DNA of 64,000 nucleotides, from the NCBI RefSeq assembly GCF_900090305.1, contig NZ_LT607751.1:434001-498000 (forward strand), read 5' to 3'. The DNA is from Micromonospora siamensis (GTDB lineage Bacteria > Actinomycetota > Actinomycetes > Mycobacteriales > Micromonosporaceae). The translations under genes and the position numbers were made by a program. Under the pieces are notes generated by a model. That model did no database searches and was not told the DNA's origin. It saw nothing but the letters and a program-made list of their open reading frames with translations. Below are positions 57,541-64,000 of this stretch, in pieces; position 1 is the first letter of the stretch; every line of letters starts with the position of its first letter.

Positions 57541-58901
57541 GGTCGGCCGCCGAACATCCCGGGGGGCAGCGGCACGCCGGCGTCGGCGAGGGTGTCGAGC
57601 AGCCTCGGGCGCAGCCCGGTCCAGCGTTGCGTCCCCTGGTGCCGGCCGTTCTCGTCCTGCCCGGCCCGGTGGTCGAAGACGAAGAGGTCCTGCATGGTGA
57701 CCACGTCACCCTCCATGCCGAGCACCTCGGTCACGTGGGTGACCCGCCGGGTGCCGTCCCGCAACCGGCTCTGGTGCACGATCACGTCGACGGCGGAGGC
57801 GACCTGTTCCCGGATCGCCCGGACCGGCAGCTCCAGGCCGGCCATCAGCGACATGGTCTCCAGCCGGGCGATCGAGTCGCGAGGGCTGTTGGCGTGCACA
57901 GTGGTGAGGGACCCGTTGTGGCCGGTGTTCATCGCCTGGAGCAGGTCCAGGGCGGCGCCGTCGCGCACCTCGCCGATGACGATCCGGTCGGGGCGCATCC
58001 GCAGCGCGTTGCGGACCAGGTCCCGGACGGTGATCTCGCCCCGGCCCTCGATGTTCGGCGGCCGGGACTCCAGCCGCAGCACGTGGTTCTGCCGCAGCTG
58101 GAGCTCCGCCGCGTCCTCGATGGTGACGATCCGCTCGTCCGGCGGCAGGAAGCCGGAGAGCACGTTCAGCGTGGTGGTCTTGCCGGATCCGGTGCCGCCG
58201 CTGATCAGCACGTCCAGCCGGCCGCGTACGCAGGCGTGCAGGAACTGCGCGATCTCCGGGGTGAAGGTGCCGAAGCCGATCAGGTCGTCGACGGTGAGCG
58301 CCTCGCGGGCGAACTTGCGGATGGTCAGCATCGACCCGTCCAGCGCGACCGGCGGCAGGACCACGTTGACCCGGCTGCCGTCGGGGAGCCGGGCATCCAC
58401 CATCGGGCTGGACTCGTCGACCCGGCGGCCCACCCGGGAGACGATCCGGTCGATCACCCGGCGCAGGTGGTGCTCGTCCACGAAGGTCGCATCGACCTGC
58501 TGGATCCGGCCGAAGCGTTCCACGAAGATCTGGTCCGGGCCGTTGACCATGATCTCGGTGACGTCCGGGTCGCGCAGCAGCGGCTCGACCGGTCCGTGGC
58601 CGAGGATCTCGTCGAGCAGCTCGGCGGCGATCCGGGCCGGGTCGGCGACGGCCAGCGGGGAGTCGTTGCGGGCCAGCACGTCGGCGATCGTGTCCCGCAC
58701 CTTCTGTTCCAGGACGGCGTCGGCGGTGCGGTTGTCGTACAGCTGGGGGCCGAGGATGTCGAGCAGCTCCCGGTGGACGCGCAGCCGCAGCGCCGCGGCG
58801 CCGGAGCCACCGGCGAGCGGGACGGTGATCGCGCCGGAGGTCCGACCGACCCGGCCGCTGTCGCCGGCCTGCCGCTGCGCCAGCCGGTCGGAGAGGCTCA
58901 T
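57534..58901 (-). CDS. tadA: Tad pilus assembly ATPase TadA/CpaF
   Basis: A 455-aa secretion ATPase. Walker A is SGGTGSGKTTTLN, the Asp box ERIVTIEDAAELQL, Walker B RIVIGEVRDGAALDLLQAM, and the His box TTVHANSPRDSIARLE. It powers pilin polymerisation. Its ATG at 58901 overlaps tadZ by 4 bp. The frame stays open far upstream, but that part is antisense noise of other Tad genes. Confidence 0.95.
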   Translation of the reverse strand: MSLSDRLAQRQAGDSGRVGRTSGAITVPLAGGSGAAALRLRVHRELLDILGPQLYDNRTADAVLEQKVRDTIADVLARNDSPLAVADPARIAAELLDEILGHGPVEPLLRDPDVTEIMVNGPDQIFVERFGRIQQVDATFVDEHHLRRVIDRIVSRVGRRVDESSPMVDARLPDGSRVNVVLPPVALDGSMLTIRKFAREALTVDDLIGFGTFTPEIAQFLHACVRGRLDVLISGGTGSGKTTTLNVLSGFLPPDERIVTIEDAAELQLRQNHVLRLESRPPNIEGRGEITVRDLVRNALRMRPDRIVIGEVRDGAALDLLQAMNTGHNGSLTTVHANSPRDSIARLETMSLMAGLELPVRAIREQVASAVDVIVHQSRLRDGTRRVTHVTEVLGMEGDVVTMQDLFVFDHRAGQDENGRHQGTQRWTGLRPRLLDTLADAGVPLPPGMFGGRPW

Positions 58902-60073
58902 CGGTTGACCGCCCGGCCGAGCCGGTCGCGCAGCCCGCGCCCGCCGCGGGCGGGACGGGACTGGTCGGCGATCTGCTGCTGGGCCAGCTCCCGCACGGCC
59001 CGGCTCACCGGGTGGGTCGGTTTGTCCAGCACGATGGGCACTCCGCGGTTGATCGAGATGGGCACGTCGCGACTCGACGGGATGTGCGCGGCGGTCGGCG
59101 TACGCAGCACCCGGTCCACGTCGGCGGCGGTCAGCCCGACCCGGGCGTCGCTGCGGTTGAGCACCACCAGCCGGGCCTCCTGGCGCAGGCCGAGCAGGTC
59201 GAGCATGTCCATGGCGACCCGCAGGTTCTTCAACGCGGGCACGTCGGGCGTGGCGACCAGCACCTGCACGTCGGAGACGTCGAGCGCGGCGAGCACCGCC
59301 TCGGAGAAGGCCGGGGGCGTGTCCACCACGACGTAGTCGAACATCGTGCGGACCGCGGCCAGCAACTGACTCGCCAGCTCCCGGCCGATCCGCTCGGCGT
59401 CGGTGGGGCTGACCGGCGCGAGCAGCGTCTGCACCCCCGCCTTGTAGGGGGTGAGCAGTGCCCGGACCAGCGTGTCGTCGACGTGTTCGGCGTTCAGCGC
59501 GTCGCCGATGCCGCGCTCCGGCACCAGCTGGAGCATGATCCCCACGTCGCCGAAGGCGAGGTCCAGGTCGACCAGGCAGACGGTGTGCCGGCCGCCGTCG
59601 GCCAGCGCCACCGCGAGGTTGGTGGCGAGGGTGGACTTGCCGCAACCGCCCTTGGCCGAGAAGACGGTCACCACCCGGGCCACCGGCTCGTCCGCCTGGT
59701 CCGCCGGGACCGCGCCGCGCAGGCGTCGGGACACCTCCCGCGACCGGGCGCAGGCGGCCCGCACGGCCGCGGTGTCCCGAGCGTCTACCACGTCGCGTAC
59801 GCCGGCGCGCAGCGCCCGCCCCAGGGTGTCCACGTCCAGTTGCTCGCGCAACAGCAGTACGCCCAGCGCCGGTCGGGTGAGCCGGTGCCGGTCGGCGAAC
59901 TCGAGCGCGGTCCGGGCGTCGGTGCCGGGACCGAAGAGCAGCAGCGGCTCGACGTGCTGGTCGGCCAGGATCCGCTCGGCGTCCTCCAGCCGGCTGACGG
60001 TGAGCACGCCGGGGCCGAGCTGGGCGGCGAGGTGGCCGCTCCAGCGGCGGTCGGGTTCGAAGAGGATGGTCAT
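58898..60073 (-). CDS. tadZ: Tad localisation ATPase TadZ/CpaE
   Basis: A 391-aa MinD/ParA-like ATPase with an N-terminal receiver-like region (1-125, lacking a clear phospho-Asp). Deviant Walker A is FSAKGGCGKSTLATNLAVAL. Walker B includes VVDTPPAF. It positions the pilus machine at the cell surface. It follows cpaB by 6 bp. Confidence 0.92.
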   Translation of the reverse strand: MTILFEPDRRWSGHLAAQLGPGVLTVSRLEDAERILADQHVEPLLLFGPGTDARTALEFADRHRLTRPALGVLLLREQLDVDTLGRALRAGVRDVVDARDTAAVRAACARSREVSRRLRGAVPADQADEPVARVVTVFSAKGGCGKSTLATNLAVALADGGRHTVCLVDLDLAFGDVGIMLQLVPERGIGDALNAEHVDDTLVRALLTPYKAGVQTLLAPVSPTDAERIGRELASQLLAAVRTMFDYVVVDTPPAFSEAVLAALDVSDVQVLVATPDVPALKNLRVAMDMLDLLGLRQEARLVVLNRSDARVGLTAADVDRVLRTPTAAHIPSSRDVPISINRGVPIVLDKPTHPVSRAVRELAQQQIADQSRPARGGRGLRDRLGRAVNR

Positions 60074-60079
60074 CGCCGG

Positions 60080-60862
60080 CTACCGGAACAGGGTGCGGTT
60101 GTCGACCCCGGTGTCGGCGTCGACGTCGGAGTTGGCGCCCAGCAGGCCGATGTTCAGCTCCCCGCCGAGGGCGACCGCGTGGGCCAGCCGCTCGGCGTCG
60201 ACCTGGTTCAGCCCGAAGGTCACCGACAGCTCGTCGTTGGCGCCGCCGGGGACCGGCCCACCGACCCCGGCGGCGGTCTCGGTCGGGGCCGGACCCACCG
60301 AGATCACCTCGACGTCGGTCATCAGCAGCCGGGTGACGCTGTTGACGGTGCGTCCCTTCTCCAGCCCGGCCCCGGACACCACGTCCCGCTTGTCGGGGTC
60401 CGCCGGGGTGTACGTGTAGAAGATGGCGACCCGGGTGCCGGCCTTCACCGTCGCCGGGCCGAACACGGTGGACCGGACCCGGGCGGTGATGGCGAGCTGG
60501 CCGTCGGGGATGGCCAGCCCGGTGCCGTCGCCGACGGCAGTGCCGAACATGACCCGCAGCAGCAGCTGGCCGCGCTGCACGGCGGCGGTGGTGACCAGGG
60601 TGTCCAGGTCGCCGCCGACCCGGTCGAGCACCCCGTCGGGCAGGGTCTCCACCGGCATCCGGACCTGCCGTAGGTAGCCCTTGTCGCGCAGATCCCGGCC
60701 GGAGGTGCCGGCCGGGATCTGCTTGTCGGCGACGAGCACCGTGCGGGCCTGCTTGCCCTCGATGGCCCGGGCGTCGGCGGTCCGCAGGTAGAGCATGATC
60801 GCGCCGGTGCCCACGGCCGCCAGCACGATCGAGATCAGCACCGGGATGATGCGTCGGGTCAT
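60080..60862 (-). CDS. cpaB: Flp pilus assembly protein CpaB/RcpC
   Basis: A 260-aa protein with one N-terminal helix (IPVLISIVLAAVGTGAIMLY) and a SAF domain (VADKQIPAGTSGRDL, QVRMPVETLPDG) followed by the RcpC/CpaB domain. It is thought to act in the periplasm-facing side of the machine. It follows tadG by 36 bp. Confidence 0.92.
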   Translation of the reverse strand: MTRRIIPVLISIVLAAVGTGAIMLYLRTADARAIEGKQARTVLVADKQIPAGTSGRDLRDKGYLRQVRMPVETLPDGVLDRVGGDLDTLVTTAAVQRGQLLLRVMFGTAVGDGTGLAIPDGQLAITARVRSTVFGPATVKAGTRVAIFYTYTPADPDKRDVVSGAGLEKGRTVNSVTRLLMTDVEVISVGPAPTETAAGVGGPVPGGANDELSVTFGLNQVDAERLAHAVALGGELNIGLLGANSDVDADTGVDNRTLFR

Positions 60863-60898
60863 GGTGTGGTGCTCCCCTGCCGTTTCTTGGTTGCTGGC

Positions 60899-61960
60899 TC
60901 AGCCGACGGGCGTGACGATCCGGGCCCCCAGGTCCGGGCCGCCGACCACCCCGCCGCCGGGCACGATGGTGCGGGTGAAGTAGCCGGAGACGCAGGTCGT
61001 GGCGGCACCGGCGCAGGCCGGGCCGGTGTCGATCCCGGGCAGCCGCCAGCCGGTGACCACGAACGCCGCCACGCCGGACACGGTGTACTCGGCGCTGCCG
61101 CCGCTGCCGGTGACCGCGCCGAAGACCGGCACGAGAACCGGCCGACCGGACCGGGCCAGCGCGTCGAGGTCGGCGTTCCGGCACTCGTTGGGCACGCTGT
61201 CGCCGGTGTTGACGTCGTAGTCGCGGCCCACCGCGACGGTCAGCCGGCAACCTGGCGCCGCATCGGTCAGCCAGCGAAAGCCGCCCGGGCCGCCGCCCGT
61301 GCCGCCGCCCGGCGCGCAGGTCGTCGAGGCCGTCTCGTCGTACACCGGGAAGGAGCGCCCGACGCCGTCCGGTGTGCGGCCGTACCGGTTCCAGTCGCAG
61401 GCGGAGAGCGCGAGCGGCAGGACGGTCGCCCGCGCCGGGGCGCCCCAGGCCGCCCGGGCGCAGGTGCTCACGCGTACGCCGTCGAACTCGTCCAGCACCG
61501 CCTGGGCGAAGACCGGCGGCAGCACGGTGGTGCCGTCCCGCTGGCGGGTGCCGGTGTGCACCTCGACGTACGGGCCGGTCGCGGGGGCGGCCCGGACGCA
61601 GTCGGTCAGCGAGCCGGTCGGCGCCGGACAGTCGCCCAGCCCGACGCGAGGCCCGCAGACCTCGGCGGCGGCGACCCCGTCGTTCGCGTTCCGCCCGGCG
61701 TACCCCTCGGCGAGGCTGTCGGCGGGCACCGAGGCGCAGCCGTCCGGGGCGACCGCGCAGCGCTGCGCGACCCGGACGGCGGCGGCGTCGGCACCGCCCT
61801 GGAGCTGCGCCCGCTCGACGTAGAGGTTGCCCACGTCGACGACCAGCGCCGCCAGCCCGAGCAGGACGCCTGAGCCGAGCAGCAGCGCCACGATCACCGC
61901 GACCCCGCCCCGGTCCGCTGCCCTTCGCGGTCGGCGGCCTTCGGGCCTGCTCACTGGCAC
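60899..61960 (-). CDS. TadG-like pilus-associated protein
   Basis: A 353-aa protein with an N-terminal Tad-type helix (GGVAVIVALLLGSGVLLGLA) followed by VDVGNLYVERAQLQGGADAAA, as in TadG/Flp-pilus-assembly proteins. The long C-terminal part is extracytoplasmic and has several cysteines, consistent with disulfides. It overlaps tadE by 10 bp. Probably a minor pilus or pseudopilin component. Confidence 0.88.
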   Translation of the reverse strand: MPVSRPEGRRPRRAADRGGVAVIVALLLGSGVLLGLAALVVDVGNLYVERAQLQGGADAAAVRVAQRCAVAPDGCASVPADSLAEGYAGRNANDGVAAAEVCGPRVGLGDCPAPTGSLTDCVRAAPATGPYVEVHTGTRQRDGTTVLPPVFAQAVLDEFDGVRVSTCARAAWGAPARATVLPLALSACDWNRYGRTPDGVGRSFPVYDETASTTCAPGGGTGGGPGGFRWLTDAAPGCRLTVAVGRDYDVNTGDSVPNECRNADLDALARSGRPVLVPVFGAVTGSGGSAEYTVSGVAAFVVTGWRLPGIDTGPACAGAATTCVSGYFTRTIVPGGGVVGGPDLGARIVTPVG

Positions 61961-62373
61961 GGCATGACTCCCCGGCCGGTGAGGGTCACCGCGCCGTCGA
62001 AGCCCGCGCCGAGCAGGCCCACCGGAGTGACGAAGGTGAACCGGTGGGTGACGGTCACCTCCGCGTCCCGGGTGAGGTCCGGGCCGGAGCAGCGCTGGTT
62101 CAGGGCGACCTGCACGTCGTCACCGGCGACGAGCCGGGCGCGCGGGGTCGGGTCGCCGCCGAACGAGGCCACCCGGGCGCCTTCGCGGGCCGCCTCGGTG
62201 ACGGTGACCTGCTGGTTGAGCAGCCGTCCGAAGTCGATGATCCCGAAGACGAGCAGGAGGAGCAGGGGCAGCACCAGCGCCATCTCGACGGCCGCCGCCC
62301 CTCGATCGGCCGGCCGGCCGACGGGACGAGCCGGTTCCGGCACTCTCCCGGATCCGGATCGACCGAAGGTCAC
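61951..62373 (-). CDS. tadE: TadE-family pseudopilin
   Basis: A 140-aa TadE-like protein. The pilin-like start is DRGAAAVEMALVLPLLLLLV, with cleavage after Gly and Glu at +5. Then FGRLLNQQVTVTEAAREGAR, a classic TadE segment. It ends in a Cys. It overlaps the Flp gene by one base. Confidence 0.92.
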   Translation of the reverse strand: MTFGRSGSGRVPEPARPVGRPADRGAAAVEMALVLPLLLLLVFGIIDFGRLLNQQVTVTEAAREGARVASFGGDPTPRARLVAGDDVQVALNQRCSGPDLTRDAEVTVTHRFTFVTPVGLLGAGFDGAVTLTGRGVMPCQ

Positions 62374-62564
62374 TAGCAGTTCGCCTGGCGGGTGATCTGA
62401 CGACAGGCCTCCGCGAGCCGGCCCTGGATGCTGCCACCGATGGTGAAGTAGAGGCCGACCATGACCCCGACGACCACGGCAAGGATCAGGGCGTACTCGA
62501 CGGCGCTGGCACCACGGTCGCGCGTCTGCTGCCAGGCCATGACGCGGTGGATGAACTCAAGCAT
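62373..62564 (-). CDS. Flp-family type IVb pilin
   Basis: A 63-aa pilin. The leader MLEFIHRVMAWQQTRDRG is cut before ASAVEYALILAVVVGV, with Glu at +5 and Tyr at +6 as in Flp pilins. The mature pilin is about 45 residues and ends AEACRQITRQANC, with two Cys. ATG at 62564 follows GGAG with 8-nt spacing; an upstream in-frame start is less likely. A promoter with TTGACA lies 100 bp upstream. Confidence 0.93.
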   Translation of the reverse strand: MLEFIHRVMAWQQTRDRGASAVEYALILAVVVGVMVGLYFTIGGSIQGRLAEACRQITRQANC

Positions 62565-62638
62565 CGCGAAAGCTCCAAGGGGGATGCGCGTCGTCGTGAC
62601 CGCGTGGAGGTGGTTGACGTGCAACATGGAACGAGACG

Positions 62639-62668
62639 AGTTTTCATGCAGGTGGGGTGGGGTGTCAA
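62639..62668 (-). promoter_or_regulatory. Promoter of the flp-tad operon
   Basis: A perfect -35 TTGACA (62668-62663) and AAAACT (62644-62639), spacing 18 bp, on the minus strand. Start near 62632, leader about 68 nt. The region is AT-richer than its flanks. Confidence 0.6.
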
Positions 62669-62760
62669 TCCCATCTGTGGGACCGGAGGGCCCAGCCGAT
62701 TTCCGTTTTCCACTACGTCTAAACGCGCCGAGCGGCCGATTTGGATTTCAGCCGTTCGGA

Positions 62761-63501
62761 CTATCGCCCTCCGGCGATGACCACCGCCGCCAGTGCACCC
62801 GCGAGCATCGCCGGCCCGTACGGCACCAGCGTCTTCCGGCCGGCCCGGCGCAGCAGCACGAGGCCGAGGACCAGGGGCAGGTTCAGCAGCGGGGCGAGCA
62901 CTACCCCGGCCGCCGCCGGGAACCAACCCAGCCAGCCGAGGTGCAGCCCGAGCACGGCGCCGAGCTTGACGTCGCCGAAGCCGAGCTGGGAGCGGGGCAG
63001 CAGCGCGAGTGCGAGGTAGCCGACGGTGGAGCCGAGCGCGGCGATGCCGGCGCGCAGCAGGGTCGCGCCGTCGCGCTCCGACAGCGCCGCCAGACCCAGC
63101 AGCGCCACCCCGCCGAGGAACGCCGCGCCGACCAGCGGATCAGGCAGGCGCAGCACGGCGAGGTCGACCAGGGCGAGCGGCACGGCGAGGGCGCCGAGCA
63201 GCAGGAAGGCCGGCAGCTCCGGGGCCGGCCCGACCGCGACGGCGAGGAGCACGAGCACGGCCGCGGTGAGCGGCACGGTGACCCACCACCCGGGGCGCGG
63301 ACGCCGACCGCAGGCCGGGCAGGCCCCGGAGGCCCGCCACCAGTGCGTACGCGTCGCGTCGCAGTTCGGGCAGGCGGTGCGCCAGGGCGGCTGCGGGGTG
63401 CCGTCGGGCCACTCGACCGCGTACCGCTCGACCAGGCCGGGCAGGAGCAGGCCCCAGGCCGCTCCGGCGAGTGCGACGGCGGCGAGGAGGGGGAGCGGCA
63501 C
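62761..63501 (-). CDS. Prepilin peptidase (A24 family)
   Basis: A 246-aa membrane protease that removes the pilin leader. A zinc-binding loop CPNCDATRTHWW and CPACG is present near residues 45-66. The catalytic Asp residues lie in LALVDLAVLRLPD and GFGDVKLGAVLG (the GxGD motif). GTG at 63501 was chosen because the predicted -10 lies over the more upstream GTG at 63546. It is the head gene of the Tad cluster, separated from flp by the operon promoter. Confidence 0.9.
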   Translation of the reverse strand: MPLPLLAAVALAGAAWGLLLPGLVERYAVEWPDGTPQPPWRTACPNCDATRTHWWRASGACPACGRRPRPGWWVTVPLTAAVLVLLAVAVGPAPELPAFLLLGALAVPLALVDLAVLRLPDPLVGAAFLGGVALLGLAALSERDGATLLRAGIAALGSTVGYLALALLPRSQLGFGDVKLGAVLGLHLGWLGWFPAAAGVVLAPLLNLPLVLGLVLLRRAGRKTLVPYGPAMLAGALAAVVIAGGR

Positions 63502-63538
63502 CGCCGAATGGTAGACCGGCGGGAATACCCGAAGCTTC

Positions 63539-63553
63539 CCGTACACTGTACGG
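63539..63553. promoter_or_regulatory. Palindrome between divergent prepilin peptidase and DUF5701 genes
   Basis: CCGTACA and TGTACGG around a single C. TACAGT inside the minus-strand copy could be the -10 of the peptidase gene. It may be an operator or a two-way promoter. Confidence 0.5.
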
Positions 63554-63579
63554 TAGAGGGTACGACTAGGGAGGCCGCC

Positions 63580-64000
63580 GTGACCGCACCGTTCGACGCC
63601 GGAACCGAGTTCGACCGTCAGGTCGCCACACTGATCGAAAAGGGCTACCCGGAGCTGGCCGGGCTGAGCACCGACGAGTTCGCCGAGCTGGTGACGCCAC
63701 TGCGCGTGACCGCGCTGGACCGGGCCGCCGCGCTGCCGGCCCCCACCCCGGACCGGGTGCCGTTCGTGCTGGTGGTGACCCGGGAGCTGATCGGCGTCGA
63801 CGAGCGCCTGGCCCGCACCGCGCTGGTCGGCAAGCGCAACCCGAAGCCCGGCGTCCGGGACAAGAACTTCCCCGACAAGGACCTGCCGACCTTCGACCCG
63901 ATCAAGGAGCTGGAGGTGCCGGCCGGGCCGGCGTACCTGCTCTTCGAGGTGGATCGCGGCGCGGACCTGGTCAACCTCGCGCCGGCCGCCGCGGTGGAGG
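63580..64000 (+). CDS. DUF5701-family protein, 3' end outside window
   Basis: The first 140 codons are visible. GTG at 63580 follows AGGGAGG. The beginning FDRQVATLIEKGYPELAGLS and the segment LVGKRNPKPGVRDKNFPDKDL fit the actinobacterial DUF5701 family, of unknown role. The frame runs off the window. Confidence 0.75.
   Translation, partial: MTAPFDAGTEFDRQVATLIEKGYPELAGLSTDEFAELVTPLRVTALDRAAALPAPTPDRVPFVLVVTRELIGVDERLARTALVGKRNPKPGVRDKNFPDKDLPTFDPIKELEVPAGPAYLLFEVDRGADLVNLAPAAAVE

Noticed and set aside
58902..61250. Upstream extension of the TadA frame through tadZ and cpaB
   Set aside because: The extension is Arg/Pro-rich noise; the true TadA N-terminus begins at the ATG at 58901 that overlaps tadZ by 4 bp.

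Overview
The window is about 64 kb of very GC-rich chromosome with GTG starts, GTGA-type overlaps and strong GC bias at third codon positions. The gene content (mycothiol-type arsenate reductase, FhuF with an IdeR/DmdR iron box, actinobacterial Tad pilus locus, DUF5701, XRE/MmyB regulators) points to a filamentous actinomycete, most likely Micromonosporaceae (Micromonospora or a close relative). That placement is inference from gene content. No rRNA, phage, transposase or CRISPR array is visible. Three tRNAs are present: Arg-ACG and Ser-GCU adjacent, and Ser-UGA.

Layout. 1-3.4 kb: 3' part of argS, a VOC protein, a GNAT, a secreted emfourin-like peptidase inhibitor and a cupin. 3.5-7.15 kb: an arsenic island with arsC, an aquaglyceroporin and arsR on the minus strand, divergent from an ArsN1-type acetyltransferase and a flavoprotein with a cysteine-rich tail. 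7.15-10.2 kb: a compact minus-strand cassette of YcaO protein, 134-aa repeat peptide and MFS exporter. It looks like an undescribed YcaO-dependent RiPP locus and sits between two copies of the 3' end of the arsenic flavoprotein gene, as if inserted there. 10.4-13.3 kb: quinone-oxidoreductase-like enzyme, MmyB-type regulator, secreted endonuclease/phosphatase-fold protein. 13.4-19.2 kb: two tRNAs, an EcsC-like protein with a basic repeat region, a CPBP protease, a flavohaemoglobin-like protein and an XRE-peptide deformylase fusion. 19.4-25.6 kb: iron-regulated fhuF, a GT-C-like membrane protein, a methyltransferase, a PEBP protein, tRNA-Ser, a quinone oxidoreductase and soxR.

25.6-33.5 kb: a split transketolase, a GT2 plus large GT-C-like membrane protein pair, and a response regulator/histidine kinase/lipoprotein set that shares an 18-bp upstream motif. 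33.6-42.9 kb: mostly ordinary housekeeping genes (phosphotransferase, thiolase, rhomboid, cyclophilin, CorA, aminotransferase, CBS protein). 43.0-45.5 kb: an overlapping three-gene operon (LicC/PntC-like cytidylyltransferase, glycerol-1-phosphate-dehydrogenase-like enzyme, CDP-alcohol phosphatidyltransferase) that reads as a lipid or phosphodiester head-group pathway. 45.5-51.9 kb: NTF2 gene remnant, a palindromic repeat element, GT4, Fpg/Nei glycosylase, a polyprenyl-phosphate sugar transferase and a LytS/LytTR two-component pair.

51.9-63.5 kb: a Ser/Thr kinase fused to a GAF-like region and a LuxR-like HTH, an orphan NarL-type regulator, then a complete minus-strand Tad/Flp pilus locus (prepilin peptidase, Flp pilin, TadE, TadG-like, CpaB, TadZ, TadA, VWA-TadB, TadC). 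The window ends inside a DUF5701 gene.

How the parts work together. The arsenic genes form one detoxification unit: arsenate reduction, arsenite exit through the channel, acetylation of arsinothricin-like compounds and a putative oxidoreductase. The YcaO cassette has one promoter and a terminator at each end, consistent with a self-contained peptide-modification and export unit. The Tad genes together encode a full pilus assembly machine.
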